A DNA stretch of 64,000 bases, taken from contig CM082577.2 in the NCBI GenBank assembly GCA_040954595.2, positions 744,001-808,000 on the forward strand, written 5' to 3'. The position numbers were made by a program, and so were the translations under genes. The notes beneath the pieces are model-generated. The model worked only from the letters and a program-made list of their open reading frames with translations, was not told the origin of the DNA and searched no databases. Within the stretch, counting starts at the first letter, position 1. Every line of letters starts with the position of its first letter. Below are positions 12,601-27,600 of the stretch, piece by piece. Source of the stretch: Balanoglossus misakiensis (lineage: Eukaryota; Hemichordata).

Positions 12601-15600
12601 AAGTATTGTATTTCTGATAATGCAATGGAATCTTCTACAGATGATATACATGTACACACCAATATACTTCATGCAAACATAAACAGTGTATGGTTTGGTT
12701 TCACAACTAACTGGAACTGTATATAAGTTTCCGGGTTCAACAATTTGGACTGTGAGATCAGATTGCAAGAAGAATTCTGAGTTGAAAATTAACTGGCAAT
12801 GGGACCCCTATATTTAACTCACTTACCATGATTTATCGATTTAATTTGAACAGTTTTTGGAATGACTGGTGCTTTATCTGCCTCTCCAGCACACGATCTT
12901 CTACTGATCTTCGCTTTGAACAAAGTATTGACCAAGGTGGACTTCCCAAGACCACTGGCTCCTAGTCACCAGAAAAAAAAACAGACACAGGGAGTTAAAA
13001 CCATAATACTAGTGTAACAGTTCTAGGTGTAAAGCTTTGATGAATGACTACTGGCCTGTACGATGACCTTGCCAGGAACTGGATAATTTGACCAGCACTC
13101 TGAGGCATCTAGGCCAAATTTAGACCAAGATTAAAGTTATATAAGTGGATGAGGGAGAAGATTTAGTGGAGTCTGGTGGAAGATCAGAGGAAATGCTTGG
13201 CATTGGAATTTGTCATCAGATTATTTGGCTTGAAATATCTTGAAAGTAAGTGAAATTACGTCTGTAAGACATCAACAGGGGCAAGCCACGCTGTCAACAC
13301 CGTTTATCTGGTAATCCCAAACCACTGCAGTGAGACGCTTTGCAGATAATGCATGTATATGTGTACTGTACTCTATCTGAGTGTATGTAAGATCATGTGT
13401 GCAACTCTGTGTGACTGTGTGTGTGTTTTGATGTATGCAGGACAAAGTTTCTGGAGTATTGGAGACTACCAAATGTAACATGATAGAAACTCCTAGCCAT
13501 TCGTTCAATAGCCTGGTCGATATATAATCAAAACACAGAGTGGTTACATCATGACTTCCACTGAATCTATAAGAGACATTGTATAATCCATCCCTCGGCC
13601 ACTAAAGGATGTGGTCAGTCCACATTTCCTACAACTTGTCTCAGGTTTTCTTAAGAAATGGCAATGAGATTTATTTTTTCTGTAAAATTAGAAATGGATT
13701 GAATCTTGGCAATTTTATACACACTCATATCAATTTATCAAAAAGAAGGGTTGGTTTTAGAAACACAATAAGATCAGAACCAGTTAAGTGTCTGTTGATG
13801 CAATTCCACCAAATTGTTGGGTGTCTACATCACAGTTTCTATTTACAAAGGAACCTCGACTGGGTGATAATTTACTCTTTAATAGTTTGGAACACTTGAA
13901 GTGAGTGGCGTGTGTTTCCTTTCTCTGCCAACAAATGTTGAAGCAGCAATCTGTGATAGGATCAATTAATCTGAACAAATACACAATGGAACAAAATTTT
14001 GAACACTACTTTCAGTTATTTCTTACAGCATGTTTTCACATTTTTTACAATTTTATTGATAACATACACCGCAAAGAGCATATGGTTAAATCTAATACTA
14101 CAGAGGTCGTAGGTTAAAAGGGCAAGGTCCCCTTCTAATATATTATACTGCCATAAAGTAAAGTTATGAGTTCTAAAGGTTGGTTCCTGTTGTCCACACT
14201 TTACCAGAACCAACCGACACAAATTCAAAATGCAAAACTCACCAACAACCATGATGTTAAATTCAAAGCCTTTCTTCAGAGCTTTTCTCCGAATTTGTTC
14301 TTGAATGGTGTCAATTCCCACATAGCCACCGACTTGCGTCTTCAAGCCGCCCCAGTTGGTCGTCTGCGACAAAGCCTCTGTCATGATGGCCAGAAAGTCT
14401 GTGAATTTGATGATTCCTGTTGCAGAAATGAACAGAGAAATGATGGATGGTAGATTAGTGTCTCTGTCTTCCTGTCACGCGCCCCCACAAAAATGCCATA
14501 TAGGGAAATGACAATGAACTTGCCACAATGAGTAAGACTCTTCTCTGCATTTGTATATTACTGTTACACCTCCTTGTCAAACAATAAAGATGTTTTTTTC
14601 CCCAAAACAAAAAAATATTTCAGATATCTACCAACCAGCTGAAACCACAAATATGCAGACTGTAATAAAAATTCGCTGTTCCATATAACACTAGACTTTT
14701 ACAAACATCAATTTTTCACACATACCAGTAATTACAATTAAAAACATGTATAAACCATGGATCATCAAAAATCAATAGAAATAGGGGTCATTTATGGGTA
14801 ATTTCATAATTTGAACAGGAAGGATACTGGCAGATGAAATATCCAGAAAATAAATTGGAGCAGGCCAGAAAAAATCTTCTGGAAGTATAATATAAACATT
14901 CCACAGTATAACACGCACATGCAAATATGTTTCGTTTCGCAAACAGTCATTAGATATTTCTATATCAATTATTTTGACTTTAGCTGAAGGGAAGTTTGAC
15001 AAAACAGAAACAAAAGGGAATCAAAACCGGAAGAGGTGTTCCAATTTAAACAATATCAATGCCAGGAAACTGGCAGAGGTCAGAGGTCAATTGTTTTATA
15101 AATACACTGAATCACGTCCAGTGAGTGTAAAAAACCTAAATGACTGCTCCAGGGCTTGTATTGTTAAAGGATCATTGTTAACTGAAAAAAGAGGAAAATC
15201 AATAATTCTGATTTCCACCATACCCCAGGAAAATCTCTCTCTCATATTATAATAGAACAGACACAATAGATATAGAAATTACAAAATACACACTCGAATT
15301 TTCAAATGAAATGCAGACAATAGAGTGAATGTAATCTTCTTCATGATTCTTGCTTTTGTCCTGTGCAACATCTCATGGTTCTTGTTCTTCCCCCTACATG
15401 TTGAAATGCCCAATGTTGGGTTTGTCATATTTGTATACTAAACCAAAAATGTTTATTTTTTTTTAACCATCAATTTACTATTACTTGTATAGCATCCTGG
15501 TGTCTGAAAAGGCAACCACCAGACAGACCATAGAAACGTTTTATTTTTTTATTTTTATCACAGACACATTCCTAAAACTTCTGTGCTATCTTCAGTTCTG

Positions 15601-18600
15601 ATTTCACTTCTAATGTTATCATCTCTCAAGTATAGCACATGGTTGATAAATGTAATTCCCCAAGTCTGTCACAGCAGATGCATTCTCTCTAAATGTATCT
15701 ACCATACAAACACATTCAGTCTTCTTTAAATGTAGACACTATTTTGGAACGACAGTCAAGAATATTTCGCATCAACCTTAATTGCGTAAAACAACATTGG
15801 ATATTTTGGGGATATATATTCAGCTGCAAGTATAAAGGGAACGTTGAATTAATTAAATCTAACAAAATAGAGACAAAGTGGGACATGAGTTCTTTTTCAC
15901 TGTTTGATAATAACAATCTAATTTCATGCAGTTCTATATCTGCTTCGCTGATTGACATTTAAATTTAATCAACCATAGAATTAATCAATAATCATCCTCT
16001 TCACACAGGAAGAGGAACAAAACAATTTTAACAAAGAATAATTTTCCCAATTCAACTAATGTCATCTTCTATCACATCTGAATGTTACAAATGACGGCTT
16101 ACTGAAAGTCACACATAAATTCAAAACCCATTTTATTACAGAGCAAATATATATGCAACAGAAATGAACCTTGCCCCTTGCACAGTGTGTTAAGACAAAT
16201 ATTTGCAAAATGAAGTCATAACGAATTTTTGAGCAAACTAAATTCAGGTTTCACTTTTTCCAATTTCTCTGTAACCATGGTAATACAATTACAGTTAATT
16301 ACATTATTTGACACAGCCACCAGAAACACACGGTTCGTTTTTGTGTGAAGTATCTGCGACAGGTTTTGTTTATCTCTGACCATAAGTGGATACTTTAATG
16401 GATTTTGATGTCAGTATCACTTGAAACATTCAAATTTCTGCTCCATTAGCGTCAGTCATATTAAAACTGAGAGAAACATTTCAAAACCAAAACATCACAC
16501 ATACATACGCATCCCGTAACTGACTCTACCGGTATATATAAGACAGAGTTAGTGGCCAAGAATCATGATCTCAGTGTGTGGAATGGACAACAGCAACATT
16601 ATTTTTGGTAAAATCATAGTTGCCCATAAATGAGAACACAAAAATTAACTGTTGAAAGAAGTGACAGTACTTTCAAGTTTACACCGATCACACATCCTTC
16701 TTTAAACTATAATGCACTGTACTGATGAAGGGAGTTGAAGGCCAAAATGTCAGGTTCATGTTTCATTGTCCTCAGATCCTGGGAAAATCAATACAAGAGA
16801 AGTCACATGACTATAGCCACAAATCCAAAGTGTGTCAACTGACGGAAGTGGAAACTGCCAAATGTGTTCAACCATGTTGGTGTAAACATAGGATATCCGG
16901 GGAAACTCAGAACAGCGTATGTTTTAAGTAGTCAGCTCGGACATTCAGTGTAACCCTTGTTTATGACAAGTGTCAATATCTGAACACAGTGAGAGAATTG
17001 ACCAATGGCTGGTTCAAGCTAATATCATTTTTAATTATCTCCGTGACATTGTGCTTTTGATAAGAAAAAATACACTCCATACACTGGCTGAAATTCTGGT
17101 TCAATTCATTCAACTCAAACTTCAACCACTTTAGTTCAAGTAGGAAACTTCAGAAACGCCTTCTGCACTTGAGAAGCTGTTAAATGATTTCTGAAGAAAT
17201 CCCTGACAACTTGAAGATAAATATTTACTGTATGTGTAAATTTATATTAAGACGACTCAAGGGGACCAAGCATGCCATACTTTCCTCTCATTGACTGGTT
17301 GACAACAGTGGATACAATGTAACTAATGAAAGCTAAACAAATCACAGTATACACATAAACAGGTACATACTGAACATGTATTTGACAAATTTCAATAATT
17401 ATAGACTGGCTATAGTCAATGAAGAACGTACTGTCCCTTATGTACAATATGCATTTATGGTGGTATTATCCATCACCTATGCCCTGACTCTCAAAACATT
17501 ATGAGTAACTTGTAAGAAGAATGCATAGTAGAGTTTATCCACTGACGATCATGTCACTGATTTTGCATACTTTTCCTCTCAATTGAGGTACTAGACACAA
17601 AAAAGGTTAATTTCTTTTGAAGAGTCTTTGAAGAGCACAAGCTAGCCAAGCAACCAACTCCTGCTGAGATCTCTGCTCTGACCAAGTACCAACTACGACT
17701 TTTCCATGAAAGGGTCACAGCAACGTAATCCTTAAATAATGCAACCGATTCAAACCAAAGACGTGAAAACATTACATAATGAACAGAAGGAGCCCAACTT
17801 ACACAAGTTTTTTTTTTCAATTGTTTGATATCTCAGTCACACAGCTGGCAATGAATAGTAGTTATGTTGTAGCTCTTGGGCTCAGCTCCAAGACACGCAT
17901 TGACCGCCTATCAGTGATGATAACACAACTCTTACAAACTGAAATGAGAGTCCTGTGACCCTATTTGGCTTCTTGGTCACCAGATGATGGGTTGCTGAGA
18001 CAAATTTACTAGCACACTATCAACCAGATAACCATTTCATTTAAAATGACTCAACAATCATCTTTTTGTGAATTTTATCAAGCTATATTCCTTTTCCAAG
18101 TCAAAATATTATTCAACTTTCACTGAACTTTCTGACCCCTATTTTCCTAAAAAATTGGTATCACCCTAATGTTTTCTACTTGTGAGATGATACTATGCCT
18201 GAGAGAGTAGGGGGATCAAAGGCCAACTGCATGGTATTTTTCTTCCCTTGGCACATCTCAGAACTAGGATAAAGTTTAAACCCAACAAGAAACTTGAAGC
18301 TGAACACAGATCAGCAGTAACACTGAATTGTTGGTCCTTGTAGAACTATATTTACTGCAATGACAGTATTTTGTATAAATCAACACAGAGAATGAGGTCA
18401 GTCAATGACAAAGTGAGGTTTTATGGAGTTCATGTACACTGTACTTTCAAGGTTTATAAATAAAAGACAGAAATCACGATTTTAATCAAATCTTTAAGTA
18501 AAGTATCTAGGGGGTAACTGCCCTAGAACTGTTCAGTAAATTATACCAGGCTAGTCGTTATACCCTATACGTTTGAGTCATTGTGTGTGCCTTGTAGTAG

Positions 18601-21600
18601 GGTGGAGGCTGGGGTATTTCATAATGATTGATTTACATGTATTTTGACATATAATGATGCATTATGAAGTGTGTATGTGACTGTTTTATTGTAAACTGTT
18701 TACAAGTATTTGTCTTTAGCTCAGATATTAAGTGCTACGGCTACATGTTGAAAACAGATTTGGGAAGAAGGGTTGCAATAATAATGCCAACATAATCCTC
18801 TACATCAAAACTAGCTTACGCTTGTCCAATCGTGATAGTATTCAACACAAAAGTTTATACTGCAAGTTCAAATGACAAGCCTACCAACGTATGTACCTAA
18901 ACACCGAAATTGTTTCTCTGTTTACATGACCAACACTGTTTACAGTTATCACTAGAGTGGGCGTGATGATCTGGGGCCTGATAGTTGTTGTCGTGGCAAC
19001 CACCACATGCTATTTCTGTCAGTCTTTACATATATACTGTGTCGACTCATACAAGATGGATTATGATTGGTTAACAGTATGGACCCCTGGGAGAGGATGT
19101 CTACAGGGTCATTCTGTGTCTTTAGAGGTCACATCAACACTGTTTAGTACAAGTGGGTGTGTACTACATGTATGTTCCGCTGTAGTAGAGAAAAAAAAAG
19201 TTGAAACTACCATTTATTCATTTGCAGAATTACTAAGTGACCAGCACACAGAGAAAAAGTTCAGTGGATGAACCAACTGTGATTTGAAAAATTTGATACT
19301 TTAACCCTATATCTTTATACCTCAGCTGGTGTAACATTCCTGATACCTACTTGACTAGTCAATTATGAGATCAACATCTGATGTATTAATGTAATTTTCT
19401 TGATATCACTATATGTCCTTAAACATGACCATTGTTCACAAACAGTCCTACACAATGCAGATACCCACCTTGCTTCGATCTTGCCTCTGATTTGATTCGT
19501 AGACTTCCTAGATCCAAGCCATGTGGACGTCTTCCCAGAACCTTCTCCACCAACTGTGGCACTAGTTTCACGTCGATACAACCTTTATTTTGCTCGTCTG
19601 CCTCCAGAAACACTGCACTCAGAGCTGAAATCAGACACACAAACCAAGAAGAGACATTAATTCCAAGGTCATTTAAGGCAAAGGTGAATCTATTTATGCA
19701 AATCACAGCAGACAAGTCTCAATGCTTTTCTTTAGGTTAATACTGATCGTGGAGAGTAAAGAGAAGTGAGAAATATCTTGTCACTCTACGGTCTGTGCTG
19801 AGAATCTATACATATTCCATCCCAGACAAGTGGCTGAAAAATCAATTCTTGTGGCATTTAAATCAAAGCTATTCATTGCAGCCTCAGTGCTGGGGACGTA
19901 CAGCTTGGCGATTCCAAACCAGACTGTTCTAGTAATCCGGCATGAGAGAAACCCAAAATGGAATACAGTGAAACGGATGGGTGGCTTTATGTTCACAAGT
20001 GTGGACTGGTCTTCTTGACTGACCTTCATTCACACACTATCACTGCTTCAATACAAATCACACTCACAGACAGGATTCAAACACTATTAATGAATATGAT
20101 AATTTGTTGGAATTCCCACTCCGCATGTCCGAAAGCATAATAAGCTGGATGATTACCAGGAATAACCTTTATCAGGTTATAACCATGGACAGTAATCGGT
20201 ACATAAAAGTACAGTAAAAAATAAGCATATATAATATAATGATGCTTGTAAGTGTAATACCCTGACATTTATTTAACAAATTGACATCACTTTCTCTGCC
20301 AAGAATACAGAATGTATCACCATTTTCAGTTTGTACGTCTGTCTGGCTGCCCACCTGTCACCTTGTATTTTCACATGTGTGTCTATTACGCCCTTTTACG
20401 CTATATCTGGTTTGCCAATTAACTATGCATTGGTCAATTTGAAGTGAATTTAAACCAATACTCCATCCCGTGTGAATCCCACATTCAACTAGAGTCTAAT
20501 GAAGGAAAAGGGAGTGATCTGTACATGTCATCTATGAAGTGCAGATACTAGACTGTGTTAAATGTTTCTGTTTTGAATCTTATGTCACAAACAGGAATAG
20601 CCAGGAGGGAAATCGGGATCACCACCTTTGGATCAGCTTGATGTGCCTTTGAAATTTATCTGCTGTACTCAAGCATGGCAGTCAGAGTGATTTACTTAAA
20701 ATAACAGTCCCAGTTGAAAGTTACAATGATTTGCTATTCTACACAGTCTGACGGACACACCCCAGTTATACACACAAGTTCCATTCATTCATTCATTCAT
20801 TCATTCATTCATTCATTCATTCATTCATTCATTCATTCATTGGTATAAATTTACACAAGAAACCTATGGGAAATCAAATGCTTCCTCACACACAACAAGC
20901 ACATGTCACTTGAACTCAAGACAATTTTTAGGGCTGGGTTGTGGCTCAGCTCTGCGTGGCAGGGCTGTGTGTCTTATGCAGAGGGTAAGGTTGTGGCCAG
21001 CTAAAATCTGATAGTTCCACTGTTCGAAAGAGACTGACAAACAAAAACAAATGTGACAACATGCAATGGCGATCAAATTTCAAAATCCGGGTAGCGGCTA
21101 GACTTCACTGAAATACCTGTTCTGCAGTTGATAAAAACTGAAAGGCTAAAATAATCACAATCGTTATAAACAACTGCATGAGAACAATGTGAAGAATTTC
21201 AAGCTTTTGAACCTTTTAACTGACATGCGTACAACTGTGATCAGATATTCACTATGCCAGACAAGACCATAATGATGATTTATAATGCTCATATAGTGTG
21301 TTTGGTTTCAGTTTAACAGGATGACAGCCTGAATGGGTGAAATACCAGAGATAAATGCAATCTCATGAAAACCATGCCTGAAATATGGTCATAAAAATTC
21401 TCAAAAGAAGTTGATCGTTTCACTACCCCAGTTCAGTCACACAAAACCTTGGATCCCTTGCAACACTAAAAAGTCATTTAATTACAAAATTACCACTTAC
21501 CCTTTCAACTTTCAATTAATGCTCTACATGTACAAATGTAAGATTTCTGATGATACAGTTTTTATCTTATTAATGCTTGTAAAATACTACGCCAGCTCAA

Positions 21601-24600
21601 AGACCATGCTCACAGCATGTCCCATCATATCAGGGACACTACTACTACAGCTGGTGATATATTTTCATTTGGGTTAAAGTTTACCCATAATTATCAATAT
21701 TAAACTTTAATGACTTACTACAGCAAATACTCCACACAAATTAAAACATTAACTTGGGCTTTTGTTATCTTCAATATGGGAGCAACCTTCTAGTGTCCAT
21801 GGTGCAATTGATACTGTAATTAGCCAGAGGACATGAATTAAAATCTCCCTAGGGTTTGTAAAATGGTGGTAATAATATTTTCATCAAATCAGGGACACTT
21901 TCAACTGCTATCTTCCTCCTTGTACTTCTTGCATGATTTACAAGTAAAGGGAGTAAAGTGTTAATAATTTAAGTTGAAAGAATGAATGACTGAGAGAGTG
22001 AATCAGAATGGACATCTCTGCATGATGTATGTCAATAATGTAAATGTAGATTTATTTTTACCACATGTAAGAGCATTAATGAAACGATATCTTTAAACAC
22101 ACAGCTTGAAGACTGAATCACTAAACTATGTTTAACATGATCCAGTTTCCGGACCATTGACTCACACTAAATACTGCTTCATTTACAACTATAACAGTGT
22201 GTTCACACTAGTATTCATATGTCTATATTTCCAATTATCCTTCAATTGTTATGAGTATTAGTCCCTGCAATTGTTTCACTATCCACTGTAGTAATGTAAA
22301 TGTGCTTGCCAAGATTTAAGATATGACAATGATCGCATTTTGCAGACACGTACAGCAAAGAATGGTGTGCCCTCAGGTCGTATGCCCTGATATGCAAAAC
22401 CAAATTTCGAAATTTTCTTGGCAATGACTTTCACTTCAGAGGTCAGTTTGTACAAATTATGTCACTCTGTATATGACAAGGGCAATCAGTGTCAATTGTG
22501 AAGAGCTAGTAATGACAGTGGTTCAGGCTGCCAGACTTGACCCAGTGTTAATACAACAGGGCCATCATCTGCAGACTGTGACTCACAATCACACTAGACC
22601 AAGTTCTACAGCAAGTTGCCAATCGACCACTTAACAAAAACCATACAGTGAAGACATGCTGACCATGCAGGAATAAACATACTGACGACGTACCTTTTGG
22701 GGGTTGAAGTTACACACCTCACGTCAACACTTTCTAATCACACTCCTTTGTTTCAACTGCCAAACCGTGGTGCTATGAATGGACTTCAGTATTGATCAGT
22801 GTGTGTGCATGACATGTACACATATAGTCCACGTTCACTTTAATGTCAGAACAGCCCACTTCTCATAGATAGGGGAGAGGCACCAATGCTGTCACAGAGC
22901 ATGCATACGCACGGACATTCGAGATTCAAGACACGTGTGCAGTGGCCAGTTCCCGCAGTTCATTTACGCCCATCAATAGGGTTAAAGAATCACAAAAGCA
23001 ACCCTTCTCTTTTTGAATTTTCTTCCTGCAAAGCCAAACACAACCTTCAACAGATAAATTGTATAGGCACTGTTGAATCTCCCCATCTACTCCCTTCATT
23101 TGTAAAAGCATGCCGATCTGTTATATATGCTATTCAGGTCTTGAACCCCTCCCATGGGAACACCCCTCATAAAACTAAATGGGACAGTCCAGCCTAAGTC
23201 CTTACAGTCTTAAAATGTTAATGACTCATCTTTTTATGTTAATGATTGGTTTCACCCAGTGAATGGTCACTCAAGAAGTTGCATGTTTGCAGGCGGCTGG
23301 GAGTATCCCACTACAACTTGTATCAGAAACACTCACTCGCATCACCGACAGTTTTAATGCTCTGTCTATCGGCCATCTGTTTTTTTGGCTTTGCTAATTG
23401 AAAGTCTATTTGCCCAGCCACACCACAATTCACAGTTCACCAAAGGATGCATGTACTGCGTCTATTAGTCTTTTTGTAGTCCTTCGTGAATCAGATGCCT
23501 TCAGGGAATGTGTCTCCATTCATTCCAGGGTTTTGATTCCTGTTTCACCCACAGACCCAGATTGTGGAGTGGAAATGGAAAGCTGAATTGACCGAGCAAA
23601 GGCTACATTGGGATTATTAAACAAGTCCTGACTTGAATGAGTTGCTAGCTGGAAATCAAAGATGAATGCTGAGCTTGTTGGAAGCTCTGATTTTTGTTTT
23701 CTATTGAAATGATGTAAGTTAATTTTATCCAAAGTATGTCTCTGGTTGATGGATGTACAGAATTAGCAGAATTGAATTCTCACAGTGAGAAAATACTCCC
23801 CTCCCCCTTCTCTGGGTTCAGCCTGGCAGTTTGAACCCTTTACAATCCATACAATCTCACTGTATTTCACTATCGTTTGACTGGGTTGTATGCATACTTA
23901 GGCTTTGTTGAGTCACACACCTTGCACGGTAACAGGTCTATAGATGTTGGATTTTAGATACTCTGTGAATCAATGCCATTTCCACGACTAATTAAGAAGA
24001 AGGGAGATGCAGCTGCTATTTATAGAATGCCCAGGTATCATCACCTTTGTCGAAAAGTTGTGAGCATGAAAAATCAATTTTGTTACTGAAAACCCAGTAT
24101 CCTAAAGGTAAATTAGAACAACCAAACCCCACCACTTGATGTCAATACCTTCATTGTGTTGAGTTTTTTAAAATCCAGATTGCCTTACGTTGAGTGAAAT
24201 TGGCCGTCAAAACACTCGACACCCCCAACCTTCCAGTTCAGCTCTTAATGGAGAAAGATTTTAGCACAAAGAAGTGACTTGATTAAGACACTAAATGTTG
24301 AATAAGTACTTCCGTTGCCTTCCAACGAACGAGAGACATTAATCAAACAACATGATGACTCAAGATACTTGCCAGCTCAAGTTTTAGACTGGACCTGCAT
24401 AAAACTTATTTGTACAGCTAATACTGGTACAGACTAAAAGAACACATAACAGAATTTTCAAAAATTTTGTTGAGCAATGATTTTTATAAATTAAAGCTGG
24501 TTACGATTTAAACTTGTTTAGAAATGACACTTGTCCTAAAACTCGGATCAGAATGAGCGCCCTCTACAGTTCATAAATACAACTTGAAAGTTTCAACCAC

Positions 24601-27600
24601 TTTAAATTTGGCAGTCTTTCTCAGATTGAATGCAGATCCATTTTGACTTCCAACCCTGGGTTCTTTTTTTTTTTTTTTACAAATCTTTACTTTAAATTCT
24701 CTTGAATACTCCCATGTATTCAAGTTCATAACTTTCATGAACCAAACGGGCCAAGCAAACAATCAGTAGGATCTCTTTTGAGTAGCCACAGTTTCTATGA
24801 AACCGAATGCATTGAAAAAGTCTAAAGTTTTTTTTACAATACAGAACAAAAGTTAATTTAAATGTGAAAAGCGCAAAAGCCGGGGAAAGCACATCAAACA
24901 TGAATCTACAAAAAAACATTTGGCAAAGTGGCACTCCTTTTTATCACAGTAAATAACCAATGATCATATTGACCCACCAAATATTAGTATACAAAATTTG
25001 GAAGCCTTGCAATTCAACAAATGTTTGTTTGAGGCTTTTTTTCTGTACTCATAGACAGTCTGAAGATCAAGTTAAATATAGAGGTACTCAGTTGGTTACA
25101 ACACATACAATACTCGCAACAATGATGCCAATGTTTGATCAGTCTTTCCCCAGTGTTGGGTTAAATTCAATGACGTGTGAAATGCTAATTGCTGAGAAAA
25201 TATGACACGCAGACTGTTTGAGTGCTAATTACAAAACCATTCAATTAAGTTCTGCAGACAATGTCTGGCAAGAAACGTAAGGCTACAAACTCTATTTTGG
25301 TTTTCTTTGTGCTTTTCCCATTAAAGAATGCAAGATGCATGTAGTTAACATCAGTCCTCTCAAGCATGTCTTATTGGACCAATGAGACAGTGATTTAGCC
25401 TATTAGTCATTGATTGGTTAATAGTTTTCGAGAATAGTTATTGAGAATTGAAGTGTATCTCACTCCAAAAAAAAACAATATTATGAACAGTTTCTGCATA
25501 AGCATTCCAACATTACACATCAAAGTATGTATGAACTAACTTGACTTCAGAAAAGCAGCCTGACTTAGGCGAGACACATCCCACTTTGCCCTACAAGACT
25601 TTTTTTTCATTATCTGTGCATTCTTGTTTATCTTTTGTCCCAAAGACCCCCTTTCGTCTCCCCCAGAGCTTTAGTGTTGCCAGAGTGAAGCATGCAATTT
25701 AATCTTCACGCATCAAATGCCAAGTATAGTGACACTACGGCAAGTCTTTCATCCCAATCTCTTAGACTGCCTTTTTAATTAATCAAGGTGAGGCATTATA
25801 AGTTACACATGCTTGTTCCAGGGCCAACATAGAAGCAAATTTTGCAGGAGAATCTCTGGTCTCTACAGACAAACACCTAGAAGGCAGGCTTCCCGTTAAA
25901 ACTCCTTTTGGGAAATCATCTCAATGACATATAAGTAACCTGGGATCAATTATCCAATTCAATGCCTAGTCAGCAGTCTGGACATCAATTACTGATCATT
26001 ACGTATCTAATGACTAGTAGTAGTAATAGTCTGAACATAACAGCAAAAGTCAAAAAAGAATTGCAATGATCAGGCAATGATCAGTAGAGCAGAAGAGAGA
26101 ACTTTCAGCAAAAAATACATTTTCAGAAACAAATGCATTTTTTTTATAAGACAGCAGAAGAAGACCTGTATAGACTTAATGAGATTCTGTCAGTGTCTGC
26201 ACTTATTATCCACTTTCACTCAGTGGCTCTGGCATTCTGAATAAACAGGGTTTGTGTCGGTTTGTGTTGTCTGAATACAGAGTGTATGACAATCAAAGGA
26301 GTGCAGTCAGTATTAGAAGTGACAGACAATGCACTGTGTTGAGTCATTTCATAGTTGACTAGTCAGGGGGTCCATCTCGGCTACTGAAATATGCAAGACA
26401 ATCACAATGCACAGTGATCACACACCATTAGACAAGGGTGACTCTCTTACATAGTTTAGAATCTAACCAGGCATTCTGGAGGTTCAACAAGACAATCGCA
26501 ATCCAAAGGTTTAAGATCAGAAAACACTTTATATTAAACAAACTGTAATTTGCCCAACAATCACAAGTCAAAATGGATCTGTCTTACATATTAAACAAAG
26601 CAAGATAATCACATTGGACAATGATCATATACAATTCTCTCCAACCTCTCCTAAGCATGAATGGATTAACCAGAATAGCCTTGGATTTAAAAAACCTAGT
26701 GAAATCTGTAAAGGGAAAGATTAAAGATCAGCTGTGGTAATTCAACCTTGATGAAGAACACTTCAAAGGCAGATATCGTTCTAAAATACACTGTTCAAAC
26801 AAAAGTTTCACAAGAAAATTTCACCAGTTTTCTCTATTTCCACTGCATCATATCAAATTTACTTAAAATCAGAGCTGGAACCTCAGAGCCAATGAAATTA
26901 AATTTGACAAAATTGGCAACATACACAATGGATGAATAAAGGTTAAGCAATATAAAGATTCAAGTCAAATACAGATTTCTTTGTCTCGGATTTCTAATAC
27001 AAAATGTATGCTTACAAGTAATTGATTTTGGAGACGGTAATATCAGCAGGTAATATTTTGCCAATCACCCCCCCCCCCCCCCATGACCTCTGTCTGTCTG
27101 ACACCTGAGAAATTTACACAACAATCGCACAGATGTGAGTCATAACTCAAAGGGCACGCAGCATGTGTATATATTCCCTTTAGTAATTTGCAGCTCTTAT
27201 TCATCGGGAGTAGGAAATTTTATTGATAATTCTGGGTTCTTTGAGGGCAGTGACTTCAGGGTGAGTAATGCTGAGTTTCTGCATAAAAGAACAATCGTTT
27301 CGTAACTCACTTTAGGTAATCTGCTTGACACCATATAACATGCAATTATCAAAGCACACACCAAAACTTGGCCACTTGTTTTCAAGTAGCTGTCTGTATT
27401 TCCCTGTCAAAGGTACATGAATGAAATCTACATACCATATGTAAACAATTCAAGATAAAAATGAAAAAAAATCTTGTATAATGGTCATAGATACTTAAAA
27501 ATAATCATATTATCACTGCCTCAAAGGAATACATTTTTTAAAAATGGGCTGAATATCTAACTGTTCTGGGTAATACCACAGAAAAAGATAATAAACTATT